From an uncultured Anaerobutyricum sp. (GTDB taxonomy: Bacteria > Bacillota > Clostridia > Lachnospirales > Lachnospiraceae): a stretch of 64,000 nucleotides of DNA. How positions within the stretch are numbered: the stretch's first letter is position 1; every line of letters starts with the position of its first letter. Made by a program: the position numbers and the translations under genes. Shown here piece by piece: positions 1 to 7,939 of this stretch. The DNA is taken from assembly GCF_934307085.1 (NCBI RefSeq), contig NZ_CAKRCF010000011.1, positions 8,613-72,612 of the forward strand, read 5' to 3'. Below the pieces are notes generated by a model. The model ran no database searches. It worked only from the letters and a program-made list of their open reading frames with translations, and had not been told where the DNA came from.

Positions 1-1
1 T

Positions 2-1018
2 GAGGGGCATCTTGGAGAACTTCGTGTCCGAAAGACAAAACAGATACTCAATCGTACAGATATTGCTGTCCTTGTTATTGATAGTACACAAGGGGTAAAA
101 CAGTGCGAGGAAGAATTGCTTGCCATTTTTAAGGAAAAAGAGATTCCATATCTGCTTGTATATAATAAGGAAGATATTCTTTCAGAAGAACAGAAAAATC
201 TGTTGCGTACAGAGCAATCTGAACAGGCAAATAGTATCTATGTTAGTGCATTAGAAAAAACACATATCAATGAATTAAAAGAAAAACTTGCTCGTATGGT
301 AAAGACAGATAGTCAGAAGCTTCAGCTTGTCGGAGATCTGGTTCATCCAGCAGATCTTGTTGTACTTGTCATTCCGATTGACAAAGCAGCACCAAAAGGA
401 AGATTAATTTTGCCACAGCAGCAGGTAATCCGTGATGTATTAGAGGCAGATGGAGCAGCCATTTGTGTAAAAGAATATGAACTTAGAGAACTGCTTGATA
501 CGATTGGGAAGCGTCCGGCAATGGTAATTACTGACAGTCAGGTATTTGCAAAAGTAAGTGCAGATGTGCCAGAGGAAATTCCACTTACTTCCTTTTCTAT
601 TTTAATGGCAAGATACAAAGGATTTCTTGAGGAAGCAGTACTTGGAGCGGCTGCGATTGACAAATTAAAAGATGGGGACCGCATATTGATTTCAGAAGGA
701 TGTACCCATCATCGTCAGTGTGATGATATTGGAAGTGTCAAGATTCCTCGCTGGTTGAAAAATTATACAGGTAAAAAACTTACGATCGAGACATCTTCCG
801 GGCGGGAATTTCCTGAAGATTTATCCCCATTTTCACTGGTAATTCACTGTGGTGGATGTATGTTAAATGAGCGTGAAATGAAGTACCGAATGAAGTGTGC
901 GAAAGACCAGAATATTCCATTTACAAACTATGGAACGGCGATTGCTTATATGCAGGGGATTTTGAAGAGAAGTATTCGCATTTTTCCGTATCTTTTAGAA
1001 GAGTTAGAGAGTGTTTGA
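2..1018 (+). CDS. hydF: [FeFe]-hydrogenase maturation GTPase HydF (5' truncated by the window edge)
   Basis: The reading frame is open from the first codon, so this is the last 338 residues of a protein of roughly 400. HydF is the scaffold GTPase that assembles the 2Fe subcluster and delivers it to the [FeFe] hydrogenase. The N-terminal piece (GHLGELRVRKT, then TDIAVLVIDSTQG) is the end of the Era-like GTPase domain, and YNKEDI is an NKxD-like motif. The C-terminal part carries the HydF Fe-S ligands: Cys in EGCTHHRQ and the pair in VIHCGGCML, a Cx-H...HCxxC arrangement. Family assignment is firm. A start at the in-frame TTG at 116 would remove the GTPase core and is rejected. The next gene, 180 bp downstream, is an aspartase-type lyase. 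Confidence 0.95.
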   Translation, partial: EGHLGELRVRKTKQILNRTDIAVLVIDSTQGVKQCEEELLAIFKEKEIPYLLVYNKEDILSEEQKNLLRTEQSEQANSIYVSALEKTHINELKEKLARMVKTDSQKLQLVGDLVHPADLVVLVIPIDKAAPKGRLILPQQQVIRDVLEADGAAICVKEYELRELLDTIGKRPAMVITDSQVFAKVSADVPEEIPLTSFSILMARYKGFLEEAVLGAAAIDKLKDGDRILISEGCTHHRQCDDIGSVKIPRWLKNYTGKKLTIETSSGREFPEDLSPFSLVIHCGGCMLNEREMKYRMKCAKDQNIPFTNYGTAIAYMQGILKRSIRIFPYLLEELESV

Positions 1019-1059
1019 AGAATTAAAAAGTAATAGGCGAGTTTGAACTTGTGGAATAA

Positions 1060-1113
1060 TTTGCCTTCACTCAGTTGCGTAGCCCACGCTTACACAGTCA
1101 TTGTTTAGGCAAA
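1060..1113. other. Stem-loop in the hydF-aspartase gap
   Basis: TTTGCCT and AGGCAAA form a 7-bp stem around a 40-nt loop that holds a smaller GCGT/ACGC pairing. No T-run follows, so it is not a standard terminator. It may be an RNA processing or stability element between hydF and the following gene; the role is unknown. Confidence 0.35.
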
Positions 1114-1199
1114 GTGAAATCTCACATAAATATAATGAGTATTTTGTAGAAAGTATTTTTCAGACATACTCTAGAAGTCAGGAAAGGAGCGGAGAATCT

Positions 1200-2573
1200 T
1201 TGAGATTAGAAAAGGATACCCTTGGAGAAAAATATTTGTCAGATGACACTATGTTTGGAATCAATACACAAAGAGCTGTTGAAAACTTTTCACTTTCTCA
1301 TAAAAAAGTAAATCTGCATTTGATTCACGCAATGCTTCTCGTAAAAAAAGCAGCAGCAAAAACATATGAGAATCTTGTGGAAGATATAGAAAAAGAAAAA
1401 TATAAGGCAATTGTAGCAGCATGCGATGAATTACTTTTAAAAACAGAAGAGGACAAAAGTTTTTCTCAACAGGCGGAAGATAATCGAAGCGGAATAGATG
1501 CCCTGTTTGTTACACAGGCATTACAGGGCGGGGCAGGTACATCGACCAATATGAATGTCAATGAAGTCATTGCTAATATCGCATTAAAACATTTAGGAAA
1601 AAGTTATGGAGACTATAAATATGTTCATCCATTAGACGATGTAAATAGAGGGCAGTCTACCAATGATGTCTATCCAACAGCACTTCGAATAGCTTCTATT
1701 TTTCTTATCAGAAAGTTAAGCGATGCCTGTGCAGCTTTACAGACATCCTTACAGGAAAAAGAAAATGCGTTTCAAGATATTGAAAAACTTGGAAGAACTG
1801 AGTGGATGGATGCGGTTCCAATTACACTTGGAGAAGAATTTGGAGCCTATGCACAGGCAATTGCAAGAGACCGATGGAGAATTTATAAAGTAGAAGAACG
1901 TCTTAGACAGGTCAATCTTGGTGGAACGGCAGTAGGTCTTTCCGATAATGCACAGCACAAATACCGTTTTCGTGTCATAGAGGAACTACGTCACCTTACC
2001 GGACTTGGACTTGCCGTCGCTGAATATCCGATGGATTTAACGCAGAATAATGATGTATTTGTAGAAGTCTCTGGTCTATTAAAAGCCTTAGCAGTAAATC
2101 TCATGAAAATTGCGAATGATTTTCGGATTATGAATTCCGGACCAGGAGGGGGCATTGGAGAACTCCACCTAAAAGCAATGCAGCAGGGTAGCACAATAAT
2201 GCCGGGAAAAGTAAATCCTGTTATCCCAGAGATGACCATGCAATGTGCCATACGAATCATTGCAAATGATACCGCAATCACAATGGCAGCAGCTCACGGA
2301 GAATTTGAACTCAATGCCTTTTTACCACTCATTGCAGACAGTCTCTTAGAAAGCCTTGAACTTGCAGAAAGAGCTGTCACAATTTTTCGTGAAAAATGCG
2401 TAGAAACCGTAGAACCGGATGTGCAAAACTGTAAAAAATATTTGGAACAATCCTATGCCTTTGCAACAGCTTATACACCGAAGTTTGGTTATGAAACTGT
2501 GGCCAAAATTATTAAGGAAAATCCACCAGAGAAGGCGAGAGAAATTTTGAGAAATCCTGATTTGAAGAGGTGA
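1200..2573 (+). CDS. aspA: Aspartate ammonia-lyase (aspartase/fumarase superfamily)
   Basis: The protein has 457 residues from a TTG start. It should deaminate L-aspartate to fumarate and ammonia. The superfamily signature is present as GSTIMPGKVNPV near residue 329, and GGAGTSTNMNVNEV and GQSTNDVYPTA near residues 107 and 145 match the other conserved blocks. An upstream in-frame TTG at 1101 would add 33 unconserved residues. The TTG at 1200 gives the expected family N-terminus (MRLEKDTLGEKYL) and is preceded by AGGAAAGGAG, so it is preferred. Neighbourhood with hydF suggests, by inference, that its ammonia or fumarate is linked to hydrogenase maturation. The last codons (PDLKR, stop) lie inside the end of palindromic element A. 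Fumarase is the main alternative. Confidence 0.85.
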   Translation: MRLEKDTLGEKYLSDDTMFGINTQRAVENFSLSHKKVNLHLIHAMLLVKKAAAKTYENLVEDIEKEKYKAIVAACDELLLKTEEDKSFSQQAEDNRSGIDALFVTQALQGGAGTSTNMNVNEVIANIALKHLGKSYGDYKYVHPLDDVNRGQSTNDVYPTALRIASIFLIRKLSDACAALQTSLQEKENAFQDIEKLGRTEWMDAVPITLGEEFGAYAQAIARDRWRIYKVEERLRQVNLGGTAVGLSDNAQHKYRFRVIEELRHLTGLGLAVAEYPMDLTQNNDVFVEVSGLLKALAVNLMKIANDFRIMNSGPGGGIGELHLKAMQQGSTIMPGKVNPVIPEMTMQCAIRIIANDTAITMAAAHGEFELNAFLPLIADSLLESLELAERAVTIFREKCVETVEPDVQNCKKYLEQSYAFATAYTPKFGYETVAKIIKENPPEKAREILRNPDLKR

Positions 2574-2733
2574 CGGACGAAAAAGAAAAAAGAAATACTG
2601 GTAAAATGTGTCAGTAGTCGCTGCGTGAAGAATGTTCGCAAACGGCTCACATTCTTTACTCACTCCGAGGCCACATTTTATCCAGTATTTCTTTTTTCTT
2701 TTTCTGTTTGTCTGCTCCAGAAGTAAATCAGGA
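2555..2733 (+). repeat. Palindromic element A (type I core) after aspA
   Basis: Nested inverted repeat. The outer stem TCCTGATTT/AAATCAGGA overlaps the last codons of aspA. Next comes GACGGACGA and a roughly 31-bp arm (2580-2610) that matches 2672-2706 almost perfectly. The core 2611-2671 contains AGTCGCTGC, a small hairpin (AAGAATGT/ACATTCTT) and CTCCGAGGCCACA. The same core recurs in elements B, C and D, but the arms differ. The element is oriented with aspA. Confidence 0.85.
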
Positions 2734-2970
2734 GTTTGTGCCGGAGGAAGAAGGGGATTGCCCAGAAGATTGTGACAATCAATTAGCCAAAATCCCCAGC
2801 AGATGAGGAATTAGCTCATTACTGATATTGTTTATGACTTTTAGATGGGCGTTATCTTACATCTGATATAGTTTATGTTGCTCTTTGAAAAAATTTTTAC
2901 GAAATCTGTACTGGAGGGAAAGGTTGTAAAATAAAGAGCCACACTTATGGAGATTCCCCCGGTTTTCTAC
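2734..2970. other. Spacer between elements A and B
   Basis: This is about 240 bp between two inverted palindromic elements. A short open frame ending in TGA at 2804-2806 reads as an acidic, Cys-containing peptide (DCPEDCDNQLAKIPSR) but has no start or ribosome-binding site and is not called as a gene; it could be a relic. Nothing else is recognised. Confidence 0.3.
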
Positions 2971-3133
2971 CTGATTTGGATCAGACAGAAAAATAAAAAG
3001 TATCTTATAGCAGATGTGACCTCGGAGCAAGTATTGAATGCGAGCCTTTATGCAAGCATTCAAGATGCAGCGACTACTGGCACAGATGCTATAAGATACT
3101 TTTTATTTTTCGTCCGTCATTCCAACAAATCAG
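2971..3133 (-). repeat. Palindromic element B (type I core) after the symporter gene
   Basis: Inverted orientation relative to element A. The outer stem is CTGATTTG/CAAATCAG, and the symporter stop codon TGA lies inside it. The arms (2988-3018 and 3081-3112) are complementary over about 30 bp, with a few mismatches near the core. Read on the minus strand the core gives AGTCGCTGC, hairpin TTGAATGC/GCATTCAA, then TTGCTCCGAGG, matching A and C. The arm sequence is different from A beyond the shared GACGGACGAAAAA. Confidence 0.85.
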
Positions 3134-4530
3134 AATTTACTAAAATATTTTTTCGTTTCAGCAACGACAACTCCATTTAATGCAAGAAGTGCAATAAGGT
3201 TTGGAATCGCCATCAGACCATTTACAATATCTGCGATTGTCCACACGGCAGAAACAGTCATGTAAGGTCCGATAAATACGCAGGCAATGTAAATCCAGCG
3301 ATAAGCACGAACTACTTTTTTGTTATTTCCTGTAAGATAGTCAAGACATCTTTCACTGTAATAGTCCCATCCAAGAATTGTAGTAAATGCAAAGAATACA
3401 AGGCAGAGCATTAAAATAAAAGCGGATACCCTTCCAGGGAAAGGAAGTCCAACCTGAAATGCTCTTGTTGTAACAGCAACACCTTCAAGTCCCTTGTCCC
3501 AGCTTCCGGTAATGACAATGGAAAGACCAGTCATTGTACAAATGATAATGGTATCAATAACCGTACCAAGCATAGATACAAGGCCCTGTCTTACAGGTTC
3601 TGTAGTCTGTACAGCAGCAGCAGCAATCGGTGCACTTCCGATACCGGCCTCGTTAGAGAAAATACCACGGGCAATACCTTTTTGCATAGCAAGCATCATA
3701 GCACCAAGAGCACCACCGGCAACCGCACGCATACCAAAAGCACTCTGAACGATTTCTACAACCGCACCAGGAATAGCTTTATAGTTAAGAATTAAAATTA
3801 AAACAGCGGCAATAATGTAAGCGGCAGCCATAAATGGAACAACAACCTGTGCTACAGCAGAAATTCTTCGAAGTCCTCCGATGATAACGAAAGCAACGAA
3901 AATGGTTAAAATGATTCCAGCAATGACTACTGTCCAGGAATATTCTCGTCCAAATAACTGTACGGTCCATGCATTATTTGCATCAAAAAAGTTATTTACT
4001 GCACTGGTAATACCATTAATCTGTGAGAATGTACCAATACCTAAAAGACCTACCATAACACCGAAAACAGCAAAGATTTTCGCAAGCCATTTCCAGTTTT
4101 CTCCCATACCTTTTTCTATGTAATAAAATGGTCCACCGACGATATGTCCATCGTCTGCAACCGTTCTGTATTTGATAGCGAGAAGACATTCGGAGTACTT
4201 TGTAGCTGTACCAACAATAGCAGCAATGATCATCCAGAAAAGTGCTCCCGGTCCACCGGCAACGATAGCCGTAGCAACACCTACAATGTTACCGGTTCCG
4301 ATCGTAGCAGAAAGAGCAGTACATAATGCTCCAAAACTGGAAATTTCTCCATGTTCTCCATCCGTTTCATTCGAGAACATATACTTAAAAGCGAGGATAA
4401 GTTTACGAACCTGAATACCTTTTAAACGGATTGTCAGAAAGATACCGGTTGCAAGAATCATGACGATTAACGGGACACCCCATACTAAATCGTCAATCTT
4501 TGTTAAGATTGTGTTGATTGTTCCAAACAT
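3130..4530 (-). CDS. agcS: Sodium:alanine/glycine symporter, AGCS family
   Basis: The 466-residue polytopic membrane protein imports alanine or glycine with Na+. AGCS hallmarks include GALCTALSATIGTGNIVGVA near residue 66 and SNEAGIGSAPIAAAA near residue 292, and length is typical of the family (AlsT/DagA/AgcS). The first hydrophobic segment starts about residue 15. No strong Shine-Dalgarno precedes the ATG, but homologous N-termini begin this way. Upstream on the same strand are a glycine riboswitch aptamer and an intrinsic terminator. This strongly suggests glycine as a substrate and transcription control by glycine. The stop codon lies in the end of element B. Confidence 0.92.
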   Translation of the reverse strand: MFGTINTILTKIDDLVWGVPLIVMILATGIFLTIRLKGIQVRKLILAFKYMFSNETDGEHGEISSFGALCTALSATIGTGNIVGVATAIVAGGPGALFWMIIAAIVGTATKYSECLLAIKYRTVADDGHIVGGPFYYIEKGMGENWKWLAKIFAVFGVMVGLLGIGTFSQINGITSAVNNFFDANNAWTVQLFGREYSWTVVIAGIILTIFVAFVIIGGLRRISAVAQVVVPFMAAAYIIAAVLILILNYKAIPGAVVEIVQSAFGMRAVAGGALGAMMLAMQKGIARGIFSNEAGIGSAPIAAAAVQTTEPVRQGLVSMLGTVIDTIIICTMTGLSIVITGSWDKGLEGVAVTTRAFQVGLPFPGRVSAFILMLCLVFFAFTTILGWDYYSERCLDYLTGNNKKVVRAYRWIYIACVFIGPYMTVSAVWTIADIVNGLMAIPNLIALLALNGVVVAETKKYFSKF

Positions 4531-4719
4531 ATTACTTGTTTTGACAGACTATGCCTTCTTAATATGAAGGGCATAATTCTATCTTTCCTTTCTTAATAGA
4601 TTTTTCTGTGTGAAATACAATATGAATAACCATATCCCAATTGATTCTCCTGAAAAATCGTCTCGGAAAAGGGGGAAACTGCCTTTGCAAAGTAAGAATT
4701 CACAGTTTTCTAAAGACAC

Positions 4720-4750
4720 AAAAAGGACTGATACCCATTATCAGCCCTCT
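4720..4750 (-). terminator. Intrinsic terminator of the glycine riboswitch leader
   Basis: On the minus strand GGCTGATA, a 5-nt loop and TATCAGTCC form a stem followed directly by TTTTTG. It lies about 26 nt downstream of the aptamer and 190 nt before the symporter start, the position expected for an expression platform acting by termination. Confidence 0.8.
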
Positions 4751-4775
4751 AAAGAGTAAAACATGCATTTATAGT

Positions 4776-4868
4776 GCCCTGTCCTTTTGCCTGAGAGATT
4801 GGCAGATACACTGCCGTACACCTTCGGCGCTTTACATCGCGGTAAAGACTCTCCAGAGAGTAATGCTG
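4776..4868 (-). promoter_or_regulatory. Glycine riboswitch (gcvT-type aptamer)
   Basis: Reading the minus strand, the conserved aptamer blocks appear in order: CTCTGGAGAG, then GCGCCGAAGG, then AATCTCTCAGGCAAAAGGAC. This is the signature of one glycine-binding aptamer. I see only one full aptamer; a second is not evident, and the downstream structure is a terminator. It sits in the leader of the AGCS symporter, a common glycine-riboswitch target. Confidence 0.93.
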
Positions 4869-5279
4869 TATTGTTATATAGCAAACAATACTAAAATAGC
4901 ACAGAATAAAAGGTATTTCAACATATTTTTTTAAAAAATGCAAGATATACGTAAGAAAATTGCAAAAAGTTAGAATTTTGCTGCAATTTACAGACAGAGT
5001 GGAAATCAAGTTATGAGAGGGTAGAACTTGAGATAATAGTATATTATTGCTATAATATACTTATAATCAAAATTTTATAAATCAAGTAAATAAAAATGGA
5101 TAAATATAAGGAACTTACTTGTGTAATTTGTATAATTATAGAAGATATAAAGCTTTGATGTACTTATATTTATCTTTTTAAGGATAGCACATTAAGGAAT
5201 AGTACAGATTTTACAATGTTTAACTATCAAAATAAAATATGTGATAGCAGCAAAATTAATTTTAAAGGAGTTTTTATAG
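4869..5279. other. AT-rich intergenic region before the Mo-cofactor cluster
   Basis: About 410 bp between divergent transcription units. It is very AT-rich and must hold the promoters for the riboswitch leader (minus) and the XdhC-like gene (plus). I see no recognised Moco or other riboswitch motif. The ribosome-binding site AAAGGAG lies at its right end. Confidence 0.4.
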
Positions 5280-6296
5280 ATGAAAAAACATTTACAGAAA
5301 TATTTATTTGAGGAAAAAGTTTGTAATCTTGTGACAGAAATTTCTTCAAAAGAAACAGGAGGGATACCGGAGCCAAATACAGATGTTATTTTAAAAAGAA
5401 AAATTATAGAGCAGACAGAAGAAGATTTTTCTTACCAGCCTGTTCTTAGAAAAGAAGAAAATGCATATCATTTCTTTGAACCAATCGCAAAGGAAGAACG
5501 TCTTATCGTTCTCGGTGGAGGCCATATTTCCGGATATTTATGTGAATTTGCGGCAAAGACAGGATTTGATGTATGGGTTGTAGATGAGAGGGAAGAGTTT
5601 GCTAATAAGGAACGGTTTCCTCATGCAAAAAAGGTTATTTGCGGAAAGTTTATGGACGTGCTTCCAGCATTGAATATCAATAAAAACGATTATGTTGCAA
5701 TTGTTACAAGAGGACATAGCTGTGATGGAGATTGTCTTTATTATATTTTGACCCATGAACTGCCAGGCTATCTTGGAATGATTGGTTCTAAAAGAAGGGT
5801 AAGTGCACAGTTTGAGATGTTTAGGGGAATGGGAGTTCCTGAAGAGAAAATCGCGCAGGTACATAATCCGATTGGTCTGCCGATTCATGGAGTGACTCCT
5901 CCAGAAATTGCCATTTCTATTCTAGCAGAACTTATTTTGGAGAAAAGAACGAAAAAAACAGATGGGACGGTACAGACAGAGCTTGACTACGAGGTGCTTT
6001 TAGAATGGCTTAATGGAAACCGTCCATGTGCGATGGCAACGATATTAAAGGCACAAGGTTCTTCTCCTAGAAAAGAAGGAGCAAAAATGTTAATATTTGA
6101 AGATAAATCTATTCTTGGAAGCGTTGGTGGAGGATTGGCGGAGAGTAAGGTTATCGAAAAAGGACACGAAATGATTGGCAGCGGCGGGGCATTTTTATTC
6201 CATTTTGTGATGGATGCGGATGTGGCAGCGCGTGTTGGGATGGCGTGCGGCGGTACTTTTGATATGCTGATTGAGGATGTTGTTCGGGAACAGTAG
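5280..6296 (+). CDS. XdhC/CoxI-family protein (molybdoenzyme maturation)
   Basis: The protein has 338 residues. A Rossmann-type domain comes first (IVLGGGHISGYL near residue 75, VVDEREEF, then GMIGSKRR near residue 166). It is followed from about residue 240 by a CoxI/XdhC domain (ATILKAQGSSPRKEGAKM, GSVGGGLAE, ACGGTFDMLIED). The order is reversed relative to classical XdhC. XdhC proteins bind molybdenum cofactor, assist its sulfuration and insert it into xanthine-dehydrogenase-type enzymes. In anaerobes this architecture is associated with selenium-dependent Mo hydroxylases. The ATG has a good site (AAAGGAG). The next two genes also belong to Mo-cofactor metabolism. No hydroxylase structural gene is in the window. 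Confidence 0.85.
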   Translation: MKKHLQKYLFEEKVCNLVTEISSKETGGIPEPNTDVILKRKIIEQTEEDFSYQPVLRKEENAYHFFEPIAKEERLIVLGGGHISGYLCEFAAKTGFDVWVVDEREEFANKERFPHAKKVICGKFMDVLPALNINKNDYVAIVTRGHSCDGDCLYYILTHELPGYLGMIGSKRRVSAQFEMFRGMGVPEEKIAQVHNPIGLPIHGVTPPEIAISILAELILEKRTKKTDGTVQTELDYEVLLEWLNGNRPCAMATILKAQGSSPRKEGAKMLIFEDKSILGSVGGGLAESKVIEKGHEMIGSGGAFLFHFVMDADVAARVGMACGGTFDMLIEDVVREQ

Positions 6297-6413
6297 GGAA
6301 TGACATTTATAAAGCAACGATGAGTAGTTGTGCATCATATAAAAGAATAATATATAAAGTTTTCTGTAAATTTGGAGAAAATTTATTGAGATAAAAATAA
6401 AAGAGGTAAAATA

Positions 6414-7433
6414 ATGAAGTTAATGAAAACACAGGATGCAGTAGGACAGGTATTGTGTCACGATATTACACAGATTATAAAAGGCGTTACAAAGGATGCA
6501 GTTTTTCGTAAAGGACATGTGATTACAGAAGAAGATATTCCCGTATTACTAAGTGTTGGAAAGGACAATGTCTATATCTGGGAAAAAGGAGAAACCAGAC
6601 TTCACGAAAATGAGGCGGCAGAAATCCTTCGGGAAATGTGCCAGAGAGAATATATGCATCCAACTCCGGTAAAAGAGGGAAAAATTGAACTTGTTGCAGA
6701 TATTGACGGGCTTTTAAAAGTAGACAGTGACAAAATGAAAAAGGTCAATGGGATGGGGGAGCTGATGATTGCCTCCCGTCACGGAAACTTTGCAGTGAAA
6801 AAGGGAGATAAGCTTGCTGGAACAAGAATTATTCCGCTTGTCATTGAAAGGGAAAAGATGGAACAGGCAAAGGCAGTCTGCGAGGGAGAGCCAATCCTTG
6901 AATTAAAACCATTTGTTCATAAAAAAGTCGGTATCGTTACAACAGGAAATGAAGTCTATTACCACAGAATTGAGGATACTTTCACTCCTGTTATTAAGGA
7001 AAAACTTGCAGAATACGATACCGAAGTTATCGGACAGGAAATCTGTAACGATGACCATGAAAAGATTACAAAAGCAATTCTTTCCTTTATTGAAAAGGGG
7101 GCGGACCTTGTTCTTTGTACCGGTGGAATGAGCGTTGATCCGGATGATAAGACACCGCTTGCAATTAAAAATACAGGAGCGGAAATTGTTTCTTACGGAG
7201 CACCAGTTCTTCCAGGAGCAATGTTTTTATTAAGCTATTATAATGGAAATATTCCAATCATAGGATTGCCAGGATGCGTTATGTATGCAAAAAGAACGAT
7301 TTTTGATTTGGCACTTCCACGCATTATGGCAGATGATAAAATAAGTGCTGAAGAGTTGGCGGCACTGGGAGAGGGCGGTTTATGTTTAAACTGTCCAGTA
7401 TGTACATTCCCAAATTGTGGGTTTGGAAAGTAA
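6414..7433 (+). CDS. Molybdopterin-binding protein (MoCF_biosynth domain) with a Cys-rich tail
   Basis: The protein has 339 residues. Roughly residues 165-310 form a MogA/MoeA-like molybdopterin-binding domain: VGIVTTGNEVY, then LCTGGMSVDPDDKTP, then GLPGCVMYAKRTIFD. The first 160 residues are less conserved and may form a regulatory or docking domain. The C-terminus carries CLNCPVCTFPNCGFGK, a four-Cys motif likely to bind metal or persulfide. Start and ribosome-binding site (AAAGAGG) are clear. Position between the XdhC-like gene and moaC supports a role in cofactor assembly or transfer. It is shorter than a full MoeA and is probably not the canonical molybdate insertase. Confidence 0.85.
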   Translation: MKLMKTQDAVGQVLCHDITQIIKGVTKDAVFRKGHVITEEDIPVLLSVGKDNVYIWEKGETRLHENEAAEILREMCQREYMHPTPVKEGKIELVADIDGLLKVDSDKMKKVNGMGELMIASRHGNFAVKKGDKLAGTRIIPLVIEREKMEQAKAVCEGEPILELKPFVHKKVGIVTTGNEVYYHRIEDTFTPVIKEKLAEYDTEVIGQEICNDDHEKITKAILSFIEKGADLVLCTGGMSVDPDDKTPLAIKNTGAEIVSYGAPVLPGAMFLLSYYNGNIPIIGLPGCVMYAKRTIFDLALPRIMADDKISAEELAALGEGGLCLNCPVCTFPNCGFGK

Positions 7434-7450
7434 AAAAGAAAGGAAAAAAT

Positions 7451-7939
7451 ATGGAATACACGCATTTTGATAAACATGGAAATGCTGTTATGGTGGATGT
7501 GAGTGAGAAAGCAGTGACGAAGAGAGTTGCTGTTGCCAAAGGCTCTATCCGCATGAGTAGAGAATGTTTCGATAAAATAAAACATCAGGACATGAAAAAA
7601 GGAGATGTGCTGGGGGTAGCCCGTATTGCAGGAATTATGGGAGCAAAGAAAACTTCCGAATTAATTCCTTTATGTCATATCTTAAATCTTACCTCTGTAA
7701 CAGTTGATTTCATCATGCAGGAAGAAAGCAGCAGTATAACTGCAGTCTGCGAGACAAAAACAACAGGAAAAACAGGTGTCGAGATGGAAGCGCTGACAGG
7801 AGTACAGATTTCGCTTCTTACCATTTATGATATGTGTAAATCGGTAGATAAGACAATGGAAATTTATGAAGTCTGCTTGTGCAGCAAATCTGGCGGAAAA
7901 AGCGGAGACGTTGTCTACAGGACAGTAGATGGTGAATGA
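7451..7939 (+). CDS. moaC: Cyclic pyranopterin monophosphate synthase MoaC
   Basis: The protein has 162 residues from the ATG at 7451 (MEYTHFDKHGNAVMVDVSEK), preceded by AAAGAAAGGA; an in-frame ATG farther upstream overlaps the previous gene and lacks family similarity. MoaC catalyses the second half of the first step of molybdopterin synthesis, converting the MoaA product into cyclic pyranopterin monophosphate. Conserved blocks are visible: GAKKTSELIPLCH near residue 67, EMEALTGV near 114 and YDMCK near 127. The last bases overlap the next gene start (ATGA), so the ABC-F protein is translationally coupled to the cofactor cluster. moaA is not present here. Confidence 0.95.
   Translation: MEYTHFDKHGNAVMVDVSEKAVTKRVAVAKGSIRMSRECFDKIKHQDMKKGDVLGVARIAGIMGAKKTSELIPLCHILNLTSVTVDFIMQEESSSITAVCETKTTGKTGVEMEALTGVQISLLTIYDMCKSVDKTMEIYEVCLCSKSGGKSGDVVYRTVDGE

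Noticed and set aside
1101..1199. Upstream TTG start for the aspartase
   Set aside because: It lies in a stem-loop and has no good ribosome-binding site; the family N-terminus begins at 1200.
1991..2281. Minus-strand frames inside aspA, agcS, recG and other genes
   Set aside because: They are antisense shadows of clear coding regions, without family similarity or ribosome-binding sites.
2947..3180. Plus-strand reading frame across element B
   Set aside because: It consists of the palindrome and antisense of the symporter end, with no ribosome-binding site.
4869..5279. Molybdenum-cofactor riboswitch upstream of the XdhC-like gene
   Set aside because: The region is AT-rich and I could not find the conserved GC-rich Moco motif blocks.
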